Below are positions 1 through 7,925 of a stretch of 50,843 bases of DNA, one piece after another. Each line of letters begins with the position of its first letter. The first letter of the stretch is position 1. Source of the DNA: Microthrixaceae bacterium (GTDB taxonomy: Bacteria; Actinomycetota; Acidimicrobiia; Acidimicrobiales; Microtrichaceae); NCBI GenBank assembly GCA_019694615.1, contig JAIBBP010000154.1:1-50843 (forward strand), in the 5' to 3' direction. The notes beneath the pieces are model-generated. The model was given only the letters and a program-made list of their open reading frames with translations. It was not told where the DNA came from and did no database searches. The translations under genes and the position numbers were made by a program.

Positions 1-10
1 CCCTCTGCTG

Positions 11-1021
11 TCACTGCCAGGTCGACGGATCCGGAACCGTCGCTCCGGCGATCTCGGCGCCCGAGGCGACCTTCTCCCGATGCCCGATGACGCTGCCGTC
101 GATCACGCGCGCACCGGCGCCGACTTCGGCCGCCTGTCCGACGATCGAACCGACCACCGACGCCTCGGACCCCACCGTTGAGCCGGCCATCAGCAGCGAG
201 TCCTCAACCACTGCGCCCTCAGCGACCACGGCCCCCGCTCCGACAATCGAGCGCACGACCTTGGCACCGCTCGCCACCTGTGCGGTGGGGTGCACCGACC
301 GCTCCGAGGAGCGTGAGCCGTCGATGAGGTCGAGGCTCGCCTGGAGATATGCGACCGGCGTACCGGCATCGATCCAGTAGTCGTCGGTCGACACCGCGAA
401 CAGGGTGCCGTCGGCGGCGAGGGCCGGGAACGTCTCGCGTTCGACCGACACCTTCCGGCCGTCGTCGATCCGATCGAGAACCGACGGCTCCATCACATAT
501 GTGCCGGCGTTGATGAGGTTGGTCGGTTCTGTGCCCGGCGCCGGTTTCTCGACGAACTCAAGGACACGGCCGCTGTCGTCGGTCGCGACGACTCCGAATC
601 GGGACGGATCGTCGACAGCGATGAGGTGCAGCGTCGCCTCGGCACCCAAACGACGGTGCTCCGAAACGAGCCATGCGTAATCGAGGTCAGTGAGGACGTC
701 GCCGTTGACCACCAGGAAGGTGTCGTCCACCCCGGCGTCACGGGCGGCGAATCGGATCGCGCCGGCCGTGTCGAGCGGCTCGGACTCGATCGCATAGTGC
801 AGGCGAACCCCGGCGCAGGTGCCATCCGGAAACGCCTCCACGAATCGGTCGGGCCGGAAACCCAGGGACACCACGGCCTCGTCGACACCGCAGGCACCGA
901 GACGAGCGATCACGCGCTCGAACATCGACACGTCCACCACCGGCAGCATCTGCTTCGGCGTATCGAGAGTCAGCGGACGGAGGCGGGTTCCGAAGCCGCC
1001 GACCAGCACAACAGCGCGCAC
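11..1021 (-). CDS. Sugar-1-phosphate nucleotidyltransferase (GDP-mannose pyrophosphorylase-like)
   Basis: Predicted cytoplasmic enzyme that joins a sugar 1-phosphate to an NTP to give an NDP-sugar for glycan assembly. The 336-residue product has the GGFGTRLRPLT nucleotide-binding loop (residues 8-18), VNGDVLTD (105-112), EKP (158-160), NAGTYV (171-176) and DYWIDAGTP (214-222), then a hexapeptide-rich left-handed beta-helix from about residue 245. The GTG start at 1021 is chosen because the protein then begins VRAVVLVGG and lies one base after the stop of the upstream gene; the longer reading adds a Pro/Arg-rich, non-conserved extension. It is the last gene visible in the minus-strand run. The loop and helix resemble actinobacterial ManB/ManC-type guanylyltransferases, but the exact sugar and nucleotide cannot be read from sequence. 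Confidence 0.88.
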   Translation of the reverse strand: MRAVVLVGGFGTRLRPLTLDTPKQMLPVVDVSMFERVIARLGACGVDEAVVSLGFRPDRFVEAFPDGTCAGVRLHYAIESEPLDTAGAIRFAARDAGVDDTFLVVNGDVLTDLDYAWLVSEHRRLGAEATLHLIAVDDPSRFGVVATDDSGRVLEFVEKPAPGTEPTNLINAGTYVMEPSVLDRIDDGRKVSVERETFPALAADGTLFAVSTDDYWIDAGTPVAYLQASLDLIDGSRSSERSVHPTAQVASGAKVVRSIVGAGAVVAEGAVVEDSLLMAGSTVGSEASVVGSIVGQAAEVGAGARVIDGSVIGHREKVASGAEIAGATVPDPSTWQ

Positions 1022-1022
1022 G

Positions 1023-1838
1023 TCAGCCCTCGGTGGTGGTGGGAGCGGAGGTAGAAGCAGGCGCCACCGTAGTGTCGGGGGCGGACGTGTCGGGGGCGAC
1101 CGTCGTGTCACCGACGACCGTGGTCGATGAGTCGGCCGGGGCGATGGTGGTGGTCGCGCCCGGCGCGGATGTCGCCGGCACCGAAGCGTCAGGGTTGGCG
1201 AGGTTGTCGACCGACGGCGGAAGGTCGATCTGATTCACCGACTCGGGCACCAGCGCCAGTGCATAGATCGCCTTGTCCTGCTCGAACCGAACCGAACCGA
1301 AATCGTCGGTCAGTACCTCGGGTTCGGTCTTGTCGGATGCCTGCGGCGGCCACGAGAACAACTTGATGACCGTCTTGGTCGTCTTGTCCTTGCCCGTACC
1401 GCACTCGTCACCGGCCTTGTACTCGGTACCGTCGGCGAGAGTCACGGAGTCGTCGCTCACCTTGATGCCGGTGTTCTCGAAGAACTTCGCCATCGTGGCG
1501 TTGTCACCCGAGGAGTCCTCCGAAAGTGGCGCCACGAAGATCAACCCGTTGCCTCGGGTGGTGATGTCAGCTTCCTCCGCCGGCGCCGGAGCGTTGGGGA
1601 GGTAGTCCTCGCAGTCGTAGAATCCGTACGCCTGGTTCCACACGTCGAGGTTGGGGCGAGGGCGATCGCCACCCACGTTGATCCGAGCGTCGCGGGCGAA
1701 CCACACGAGCACCAGGCCGACGACGATGATCGCCGCCACAGCGGCAGGAAAGCCCATCGGGCGTCGCTGGCCGACGCGCCGGGTGACACCCGACTGCTGG
1801 ACCCGCTGGATCTTCTTGGACGTGGAAGGCGTAGCCAT
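1023..1838 (-). CDS. Membrane-anchored protein with Thr/Ser-rich C-terminal tail
   Basis: No family recognised. The 271-residue product has a basic N-terminus (SKKIQRVQ, RRVGQRR), one hydrophobic segment at about residues 30-47 and a large predicted extracytoplasmic part. That part contains a compact domain of about 150 residues with two or three cysteines (YDCEDYLP, GDECGTG), followed by roughly 60 residues rich in Thr, Ser, Pro and Ala. ATG at 1838 is preferred over an upstream TTG at 1862: it has a TACCGT box 10 nt upstream and fits a leaderless start. It lies between the GT4 gene and the nucleotidyltransferase, whose start nearly touches its stop, so a role in the same envelope pathway is plausible but unproven. 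Confidence 0.7.
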   Translation of the reverse strand: MATPSTSKKIQRVQQSGVTRRVGQRRPMGFPAAVAAIIVVGLVLVWFARDARINVGGDRPRPNLDVWNQAYGFYDCEDYLPNAPAPAEEADITTRGNGLIFVAPLSEDSSGDNATMAKFFENTGIKVSDDSVTLADGTEYKAGDECGTGKDKTTKTVIKLFSWPPQASDKTEPEVLTDDFGSVRFEQDKAIYALALVPESVNQIDLPPSVDNLANPDASVPATSAPGATTTIAPADSSTTVVGDTTVAPDTSAPDTTVAPASTSAPTTTEG

Positions 1839-1848
1839 AGCGGCGACA

Positions 1849-1854
1849 ACGGTA
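1849..1854 (-). promoter_or_regulatory. TACCGT -10 box before the membrane-anchored protein
   Basis: TANNNT hexamer followed by 10 nt and the ATG at 1838. The spacing suits transcription starting at or next to the start codon. It would give the last two genes of the run an internal promoter. Confidence 0.4.
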
Positions 1855-1895
1855 GTCGACAACCCCCGTTCGGCTGGAACCGGCGGCGGCCGATC

Positions 1896-3137
1896 TCAGG
1901 ACCTCGATCGGGCCTGGAGCAGTTCCTCGAAGAGCCGTTCGTAGGACTCCGCCACGGCTTCGGGTGATGCCCACGACTCCACCCATCGGCGCCCGTTCGC
2001 GCCGAGTCGCGAGCGTTCGGCGGGGTCGTCGAGCAGCGGCTCCAGGGCGTTGCAGAACGCATCGGCGTCCTCCGGCGGCACCGAGATCCCTGCATCGGCG
2101 TCGGCGAGCGAGCGCGCCACCTCGGTTCCGTCATCGACCGAAGCGACACAGGGCCGTCCCGAAGCCAGGATTGAGTACATCTTCGACGGGACGCTCGATC
2201 GCGCCAGGCCACGCCGCAGCAGCACCGTATGGATGTCTCCGGCAGCTAGAACCTCGGGAAGCCGCTCCTTCGGCTGCAGCCCGACGAAGACGAGGTTGTC
2301 GAGCCCCGCAGCGCGCTCGACGACCGCGTCGCGACCCGATCCCGAGCCGTTCACCACGAACACCACATCGTCTCGATCGGCGAACCGCCGCGCCGCTTCG
2401 ACGAGCAGCTCCACCGACTGCGAGTAGCCGATGTTGCCGGCGTACATCACCACCGTCCGGTCGCCGAGGCCGAGTTCGTCGCGATACGAGTTGTTCCGAG
2501 TTGCAGGCTGGATGCGGTCAGTGTCGACGAAGTTCGGGATCACCCGAACCCGCTCCGGTTGATGGCCGGCGAGCTTGGCCGCCAGGTTGTCCCGCAAATC
2601 GTCGCTCAGGACCGTGACGGCATCGGAGCGCCGGTAGAGGAACCTCTCCAGCCACTGCGCCCCAGCGATCACACGCCGGTTCCTGATCGCCCCGACCTCG
2701 ACCGCGACGTCGGGGAACACGTCCTGGATGTTGAACACCATCGGCACCCGCCAACGGCGAGCTGCGAGCCAACCGGCCAGACCGAGGATCAGGGGCGGCG
2801 ACATGACGAGCACGGCATCGGGACGAAGGCCGGGCCGCATCGACACGGCGGTCGCCACGCCGGTGAACCCGCCGAAGGCCAACGCCCGAGCGGCGATGTT
2901 CGACTTGTCGGTCGGGAACGGATGAAGGCGGGTGACGGTGCCCCACTCGGTGTCCTCGGTCTGCACCAGCGAGTGCGGCCATCCTTCGTCGATCCGATGG
3001 TGGCGGTACCACGGCAGTGCGGTCACGATGTGCAGCCGGTGCCCCCGCGCCGCGAGCGCGTCGACAATGGACGTCATCACCTCTCCGGTCGGGGCGACGT
3101 CGGGGGCATAGTGCGGGCAGATGACGAGAAGGTTCAA
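1896..3137 (-). CDS. GT4 family glycosyltransferase (WbuB-like)
   Basis: Retaining GT-B glycosyltransferase expected to act on the cytoplasmic face of the membrane. The N-terminus LLVICPHYAPDVAPTGEV matches the WbuB/WcaI-like group of GT4, and the C-terminal Rossmann domain carries VVMYAGNIGYSQ and a late nucleotide-sugar-binding stretch (SKMYSILASGRPCVAS). The length of 413 residues is normal for GT4. The start is TTG at 3137, overlapping the upstream stop in TTGA, so translation is probably coupled to the previous GT4 gene. Donor and acceptor cannot be assigned; members of this group often transfer N-acetylated amino sugars. Confidence 0.88.
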   Translation of the reverse strand: MNLLVICPHYAPDVAPTGEVMTSIVDALAARGHRLHIVTALPWYRHHRIDEGWPHSLVQTEDTEWGTVTRLHPFPTDKSNIAARALAFGGFTGVATAVSMRPGLRPDAVLVMSPPLILGLAGWLAARRWRVPMVFNIQDVFPDVAVEVGAIRNRRVIAGAQWLERFLYRRSDAVTVLSDDLRDNLAAKLAGHQPERVRVIPNFVDTDRIQPATRNNSYRDELGLGDRTVVMYAGNIGYSQSVELLVEAARRFADRDDVVFVVNGSGSGRDAVVERAAGLDNLVFVGLQPKERLPEVLAAGDIHTVLLRRGLARSSVPSKMYSILASGRPCVASVDDGTEVARSLADADAGISVPPEDADAFCNALEPLLDDPAERSRLGANGRRWVESWASPEAVAESYERLFEELLQARSRS

Positions 3138-4321
3138 AGCGATTCCTGCGTCCGTTCGGGCCGGACTCGTTCACGGGAGATGTGCGACGACGACCGTTCC
3201 AGTCCGGACGTCCAAGCGTCGACGAGCGCTGACGCTGTGCGGCGCGGAGTCCACGATGCTGCGACGCGATGTCCGGCGTCCACAAGTCGGCGTACCTGAT
3301 CATCGTCGTTCAGGAGCGCGGCGATCGCGTCGACCCACCCCGAAACGTCATCGGGGCCGACGACGAGCGCGCCGTCGCCGACGACTTCCGGCAACGAGCC
3401 CATCGAGGACACTACCGTGGGTCGCCCCGCGGAGAGCGCCTCCAGCGCCGGCAGGCCGAACCCTTCGTAGCGCGACGGCACGGCGACCACAGAAGCCGCC
3501 GCGATCAACGCGTCGAGATCCTGCCGTGGAATCCGGCCGAGCACTCGTACGCCGCCGGCGAGGTCGGGGGCAGCCGAACGCAGTGCGACCTCCGCGTCGC
3601 ACGGACCCGCCGCACCGGTGAGCACCAGTTGTACGTCAACTCGGTCCCGTCGGAGTCGGCCGACGGCGTCGAGGAGAACAGCGTGATTCTTGTGTCGATA
3701 CGCGATCGCCGGATAGAGCACGAACGGAGTCGACCCCACCAGCGCGTCGACCCTCAGCGCGGCCTCAGGGTCGATCGGACGCGGAGCGGGAACCGACCAC
3801 GGCACCACCGCCACCTTGTCCGACGGCGTACCGAGGTCGTCGACGAGGCGCGATCGCACGAACTGCGACGGAGCCGTGACCACCGTTGCCCGACGAACCG
3901 ATCGCGGGACCATCAAACGCATGTACCGACGTTTGACCGCGGAGAAGTTCTCGGGAAGGTCGAGCGGTTGAGTGTCGTGAATCGCCAGAGCCACCGGTCC
4001 GGGGGCTGCCAGCGGTACGACCCCGCCGGCGTGATGCATGAGGTCGACGCCGACCCGACCGGCGAGGCGTGGCAACACGACCGTCTCGGCGGCAACACGC
4101 GCGCCCTTCCCCGAGCGGAGCCGAAGACGGTGGAACTCGAATCGCTCGCCGAGCGCGGGATGCGTCAGGACGAGCTGCTCGGTGCCGAACAGCACCACCT
4201 CGATCCCCCTCGTCGCGGCGACGTCTTCCACTGCCAGCAGCGCGCCGACAGTGGCTTCCTCACTGCCGCCGACGACACCGGGAACGAGCCACGCGAGGTT
4301 GACACCGACCCGATGTGTCAC
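3134..4321 (-). CDS. GT4 family glycosyltransferase
   Basis: Product of 395 residues from GTG 4321 (VTHRVGVNLAWLVPG). That start is chosen because the longer reading to 4429 overlaps the upstream gene by about 90 bp with non-conserved sequence. It has a GT-B fold with a GGSEEATVG loop near the N-terminus and a C-terminal EGFGLPALEALSAGRP segment, the E-x7-E region that binds the donor nucleotide sugar. It is sandwiched between two other GT4 genes, 19 bp after the first and overlapping the next by 4 bp. By similarity to mannosyl/rhamnosyl transferases it probably adds one residue of a repeat unit; specificity is unknown. Confidence 0.87.
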   Translation of the reverse strand: MTHRVGVNLAWLVPGVVGGSEEATVGALLAVEDVAATRGIEVVLFGTEQLVLTHPALGERFEFHRLRLRSGKGARVAAETVVLPRLAGRVGVDLMHHAGGVVPLAAPGPVALAIHDTQPLDLPENFSAVKRRYMRLMVPRSVRRATVVTAPSQFVRSRLVDDLGTPSDKVAVVPWSVPAPRPIDPEAALRVDALVGSTPFVLYPAIAYRHKNHAVLLDAVGRLRRDRVDVQLVLTGAAGPCDAEVALRSAAPDLAGGVRVLGRIPRQDLDALIAAASVVAVPSRYEGFGLPALEALSAGRPTVVSSMGSLPEVVGDGALVVGPDDVSGWVDAIAALLNDDDQVRRLVDAGHRVAASWTPRRTASALVDAWTSGLERSSSHISRERVRPERTQESL

Positions 4322-4340
4322 GACGGAGTCGGTGAGCCCG

Positions 4341-5465
4341 TCACGAGGCAGCCTCGCGGTACACCTCGGCCATCTGCGCGGCGCACCGTTCCCAGGTGAA
4401 CTCACCTGCGCGGAGCTTGGCGAGATCACCGAGACGAGCCCGCTCTACGTCGTCGGCGATGAGCGACTCAATGGCGTCTGCCCACGATGCAGTTTCGTCG
4501 AAGTCGACGTTGATTCCAGCATCGCCGACCACCTCGGCCACCGCCGTACCAGAGCTGGCGATGACAGGGGTCCCCTGCGCCATCGCTTCGAGAGCGGGAA
4601 GGCCGAATCCCTCACGGCTGCTGGGGACACACAACAGCTGCGCCTCCGCGTACAGCGCATAGAGGTCGTCGGTCGGTACGAATCCGAGCTGTCGAACCTT
4701 GCTGCCGATTCCGTCGATGTGGCCCTCGAGCTGCTCGTGCCACCCGACCGGCCCAGCCAAAACGAGGTCGAACTCGGTCGGTTGAATTTTCCGAAACGCG
4801 TCAAGCAGGGTCGGCAGATTCTTTCGTGGCTCGATCGTCCCCACCCACAGGATGAACGGCCGGTCGAGACGATACCGGGTTCGGACACGGCGGCGATCAC
4901 CGGCTGAGACAGGGTGCTCGGTCGCACCCCACGGCACCAGTCGAAGACGGTCGGCATCGAACCCTGCGCCTACGCAGTCGTCGAGCGTGTCCTGGCTCGG
5001 GCAGCACACGATGTCCGCGTATCGGCGGGCACGCTCGATCGCACCAGTCATCACGCGGACCCCGCGATGGGTGAACTGCTCGGGAGTGTGCAACGGGAAC
5101 AGATCGTGCACCGTTGCGACGAGGCCACGCGCCTTACCCTTGGGAGGAACCATCACAGTCGTCGCATGCACGACGTCGACGTCGCCCACCGCGAGCGTCG
5201 GAGGAAGCAGACCTCGATTCCATGCCTCGTAGATCGCCTGGTACGGCCCCGGCAGGCGGCGGACCGGGATCGGCGGCACCCACGGTTCCGACGGCTGCCC
5301 GCCGATCCACGGCCCGATGCCGACCACGTCGACATCGTCACGCTCGCCCAAGGCACGCGCCAACGACAACACCGACGTCGCCGTGCCCCCGGGGACGCGG
5401 TGCCAACTCTGCATCACCGTGTACGCCACACGGACCCGCTCCGCCATCGCCTGAGTCTCGCACAT
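4341..5465 (-). CDS. GT4 family glycosyltransferase
   Basis: GT-B glycosyltransferase of 374 residues. Visible features are HRVPGGTATSVLSLARAL near the N-terminus (glycine-rich acceptor-side loop), ILWVGTIEPRKNLPTLLDAF in the middle (the phosphate-contacting strand typical of GT4) and SREGFGLPALEAMAQGTPV (E-x7-E). ATG 5465 has GGAG 6 nt upstream; an in-frame ATG at 5447 is an alternative. It resembles the gene that follows it closely enough in layout to suggest an old duplication. It lies 35 bp downstream of the UDP-glucuronate decarboxylase-like gene, so UDP-xylose or UDP-glucuronate is a reasonable guess for a donor somewhere in this run. Confidence 0.88.
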   Translation of the reverse strand: MCETQAMAERVRVAYTVMQSWHRVPGGTATSVLSLARALGERDDVDVVGIGPWIGGQPSEPWVPPIPVRRLPGPYQAIYEAWNRGLLPPTLAVGDVDVVHATTVMVPPKGKARGLVATVHDLFPLHTPEQFTHRGVRVMTGAIERARRYADIVCCPSQDTLDDCVGAGFDADRLRLVPWGATEHPVSAGDRRRVRTRYRLDRPFILWVGTIEPRKNLPTLLDAFRKIQPTEFDLVLAGPVGWHEQLEGHIDGIGSKVRQLGFVPTDDLYALYAEAQLLCVPSSREGFGLPALEAMAQGTPVIASSGTAVAEVVGDAGINVDFDETASWADAIESLIADDVERARLGDLAKLRAGEFTWERCAAQMAEVYREAAS

Positions 5466-5500
5466 GGCGCCGCTCCAGGGCGGCTCGGGAGATTGCCGGA

Positions 5501-6439
5501 CTACAGCTGGAGGAGTCCCCGGAGATAGTCGATCGTCGGCGGAAGCCCCTCGTGAAGGGTTGTCGTCGGCTCCCAGCCGAGGACCTCCCGCGCGACGGTG
5601 ATGTCGGGGCGACGCTGAGTGGGGTCGTCCTCGGGCAGCGGCTCGAACGACAGTTCCGACGACGAGCCGGTGAGCTCCAGTACCACTTCCGCCAACTTCA
5701 GCATGGTGAACTCGATCGGAGTTCCGATGTTCATCGGACCGGGGTGACCGCTGTCGAGCAGCGCGATCGTTCCGGCGGCGATGTCGCCCACGTACCCGAA
5801 ACTGCGGGTCTGGGTGCCATCGCCGTAAATGGTCAATGGCTTGCCGAGCAGAGCCTGGACCACGAAGTTGGTAACGACTCGACCGTCCTCAGGACGCATT
5901 CGCGGGCCGTAGGTGTTGAAGTAGCGAACGATCGACGTGTCCGTGTCGTAGGTGCGGCGATAGGCGGCCGTCGCCGATTCGGCGAACCGCTTCGCCTCGT
6001 CGTACACGCTGCGGGGGCCGACAGGATTGACGTTGCCCCAGTACGACTCGGGCTGTGGATGAACCTGGGGCTCGCCGTAGATCTCGCTGGTCGAGGCGAC
6101 GAGGTAGCGCGCTTCGTGTTCGCGTGCGAGGTTGAGCGTATTGAACGTGCCGTAGCTCCCAGCGCGGAGCGTGAGCAACGGGTTAGCGAGGTAGTCCGGA
6201 ACCGACGCCGGCGAAGCGAAGTGCATCACGGCGTCCACGGAGCCTTCGACGCTGAACGGCTCAGACACATCATGCTCGATGAACTCGAAGCCGTCGTGAG
6301 CGGCAGCAAGGTCGTCGACGTTGCGACGCGTGCCGCTGATCAGATTGTCGACACAGACGACCTGATCACCCCGCTCCAGGAGGATGGTCGCGAGGTGAAA
6401 CCCGAGGAACCCCGCACCGCCGGTCAACACCACTCTCAC
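5501..6439 (-). CDS. NAD-dependent epimerase/decarboxylase, UDP-glucuronate decarboxylase (UXS)-like
   Basis: Extended short-chain dehydrogenase/reductase that probably converts UDP-glucuronate to UDP-xylose. Visible motifs are GGAGFLG (7-13, NAD binding), FASPAS (74-79), STSEIYG (116-122), GNVNPVGPRSVYDEAKR with catalytic Y146-x3-K150, and FNTYGPRM followed by DGRVV, the hallmark series of UXS-type enzymes. The length of 312 residues fits. GTG 6439 has GAGG 8 nt upstream and starts the protein with VRVVLTGG; an in-frame GTG at 6448 is possible. The UDP-glucose dehydrogenase that makes its presumed substrate lies directly upstream, which supports the assignment. UDP-4-keto-sugar formation without release of UDP-xylose cannot be excluded. 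Confidence 0.85.
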   Translation of the reverse strand: MRVVLTGGAGFLGFHLATILLERGDQVVCVDNLISGTRRNVDDLAAAHDGFEFIEHDVSEPFSVEGSVDAVMHFASPASVPDYLANPLLTLRAGSYGTFNTLNLAREHEARYLVASTSEIYGEPQVHPQPESYWGNVNPVGPRSVYDEAKRFAESATAAYRRTYDTDTSIVRYFNTYGPRMRPEDGRVVTNFVVQALLGKPLTIYGDGTQTRSFGYVGDIAAGTIALLDSGHPGPMNIGTPIEFTMLKLAEVVLELTGSSSELSFEPLPEDDPTQRRPDITVAREVLGWEPTTTLHEGLPPTIDYLRGLLQL

Positions 6440-6551
6440 GTCAGCCACCTCGTGTCGTTCGCCCGACGACCCAGCGTCGCCACATCGACTTCAACCGATG
6501 GTGGCCTACCGCGTCAAGATGGCGAACGGCCGCACAGGCCGTCGGACCGGC

Positions 6552-7826
6552 TCAGGAGCGGCCGATTCCCTGATACTCGAAGCCAGAAACCTGGGCGCGG
6601 GATCGGTCGAGGAGGTTACGGGTGTCGACCAAACGACGGTTCGTCATCTGCTGACCGACCTCGTCGAGATCAACCCACTTGAACTCGTCCCACTCGGTCA
6701 GGACCATCAGCAGCTCGGCGCCCTTGCACGCCGTGATGGCGTCCGGAGCAACCGTGATTCCCTCGATATCCATGCGAATCGCCGGGTCGTATGCCGTCAC
6801 TTCGGCCCCGAGCGCCTGAAGGCGCTTTATGACCTCGATCGCAGGCGACATCCGGGTGTCATCGGTGCGCGCCTTGAACGTGAGACCCCACGCTGCGATG
6901 TGGCGACCGGCCACATCACCACCGACTGCCGCCACCACCTTGCGGACGACTCGCTCGAACTGTTCGTTGTTGACGTCCACGACCCCCTTGAGGAGGCGGA
7001 AGTCGTAACCCGCCTGCTCAGCGATGTGAACGAGCGCGACGGTGTCCTTCGGGAAGCACGACCCACCCCAGCCGGGCCCGGGCTTCAGGAACTCTTGACC
7101 GATTCGACGGTCGTACCCCATCCCCAACACGACGTCGTTGACATCGGCACCGACGGCCTCGCACACGGCTGCCACCGCGTTCACGAAACTGATCTTCGTC
7201 GCGAGGAACGCATTGGACGCATACTTGATCGTCTCCGCCGACGCAGGGTCGGTGACCATGATCGGAGCAGTGAGGCCGATGTAGAGGCCAGCCATGCGGA
7301 TGGCTGCGGCCTGGTCGACAGCGCCGATCACCACGCGGTCGGGGTTCAGGAAGTCGTGAACCGCCGAACCTTCGCGAAGGAACTCAGGGTTCGAGACGAC
7401 CGACACATCGCCGCGCTGGAGGGCGTGCTCCACCACCCGTGTCGAGCCGACCGGAACGGTCGACTTGTTGATGACGATCGCCTCCGGCGCGAGGACCGGG
7501 CCGATCTCGCGTGCCGCCGCCTCGATGTAGGAGAGGTCGGCCGAACCGTCGTCGCCCTGCGGAGTCGGCACACAGAGGTACACGAACTCACGGTCACCGA
7601 CCGCGTTCGCTGCCCCAACGACGAACCGAAGTCGGCCCGCACGACGGCCTTCGACGACCAGGTTCTCGAGCCCGTCCTCCAGGATCGGGATCTCGCCGCT
7701 GTTGAGAGCATCGACCTTCGCTTCGTCGATGTCGGCACACACCACGTCGTGGCCCATGTGGGCGAGACAGGCACCAGTCGTCAATCCGACGTATCCGGTG
7801 CCGATGACGGCGATCTTGCTGGCCAT
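6552..7826 (-). CDS. ugd: UDP-glucose 6-dehydrogenase
   Basis: Oxidises UDP-glucose to UDP-glucuronate with two NAD+ in the cytoplasm. The 424-residue product shows VIGTGYVGL (7-15, NAD binding), NKSTVPVGST (120-129), NPEFLREG (146-153), KYASNAFLATKISFVN (201-216) and the catalytic cysteine C257 in GGSCFPKD. ATG 7826 is preferred over the upstream 7868 because GAGGGG lies just before it and the protein then starts ASKIAVIGTGYVG. It lies between the LCP gene and the UXS-like gene, making a two-step UDP-glucose to UDP-xylose module. Confidence 0.95.
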   Translation of the reverse strand: MASKIAVIGTGYVGLTTGACLAHMGHDVVCADIDEAKVDALNSGEIPILEDGLENLVVEGRRAGRLRFVVGAANAVGDREFVYLCVPTPQGDDGSADLSYIEAAAREIGPVLAPEAIVINKSTVPVGSTRVVEHALQRGDVSVVSNPEFLREGSAVHDFLNPDRVVIGAVDQAAAIRMAGLYIGLTAPIMVTDPASAETIKYASNAFLATKISFVNAVAAVCEAVGADVNDVVLGMGYDRRIGQEFLKPGPGWGGSCFPKDTVALVHIAEQAGYDFRLLKGVVDVNNEQFERVVRKVVAAVGGDVAGRHIAAWGLTFKARTDDTRMSPAIEVIKRLQALGAEVTAYDPAIRMDIEGITVAPDAITACKGAELLMVLTEWDEFKWVDLDEVGQQMTNRRLVDTRNLLDRSRAQVSGFEYQGIGRS

Positions 7827-7925
7827 GTACCCCTCGTCGTCCTCCGGCCATTGTGGCCGGCTCGTCAATCACCACCCGATTGCGGCGGGTGCATCGTCTG
7901 TTCTACCGGAGAGCTCGCTCAGATG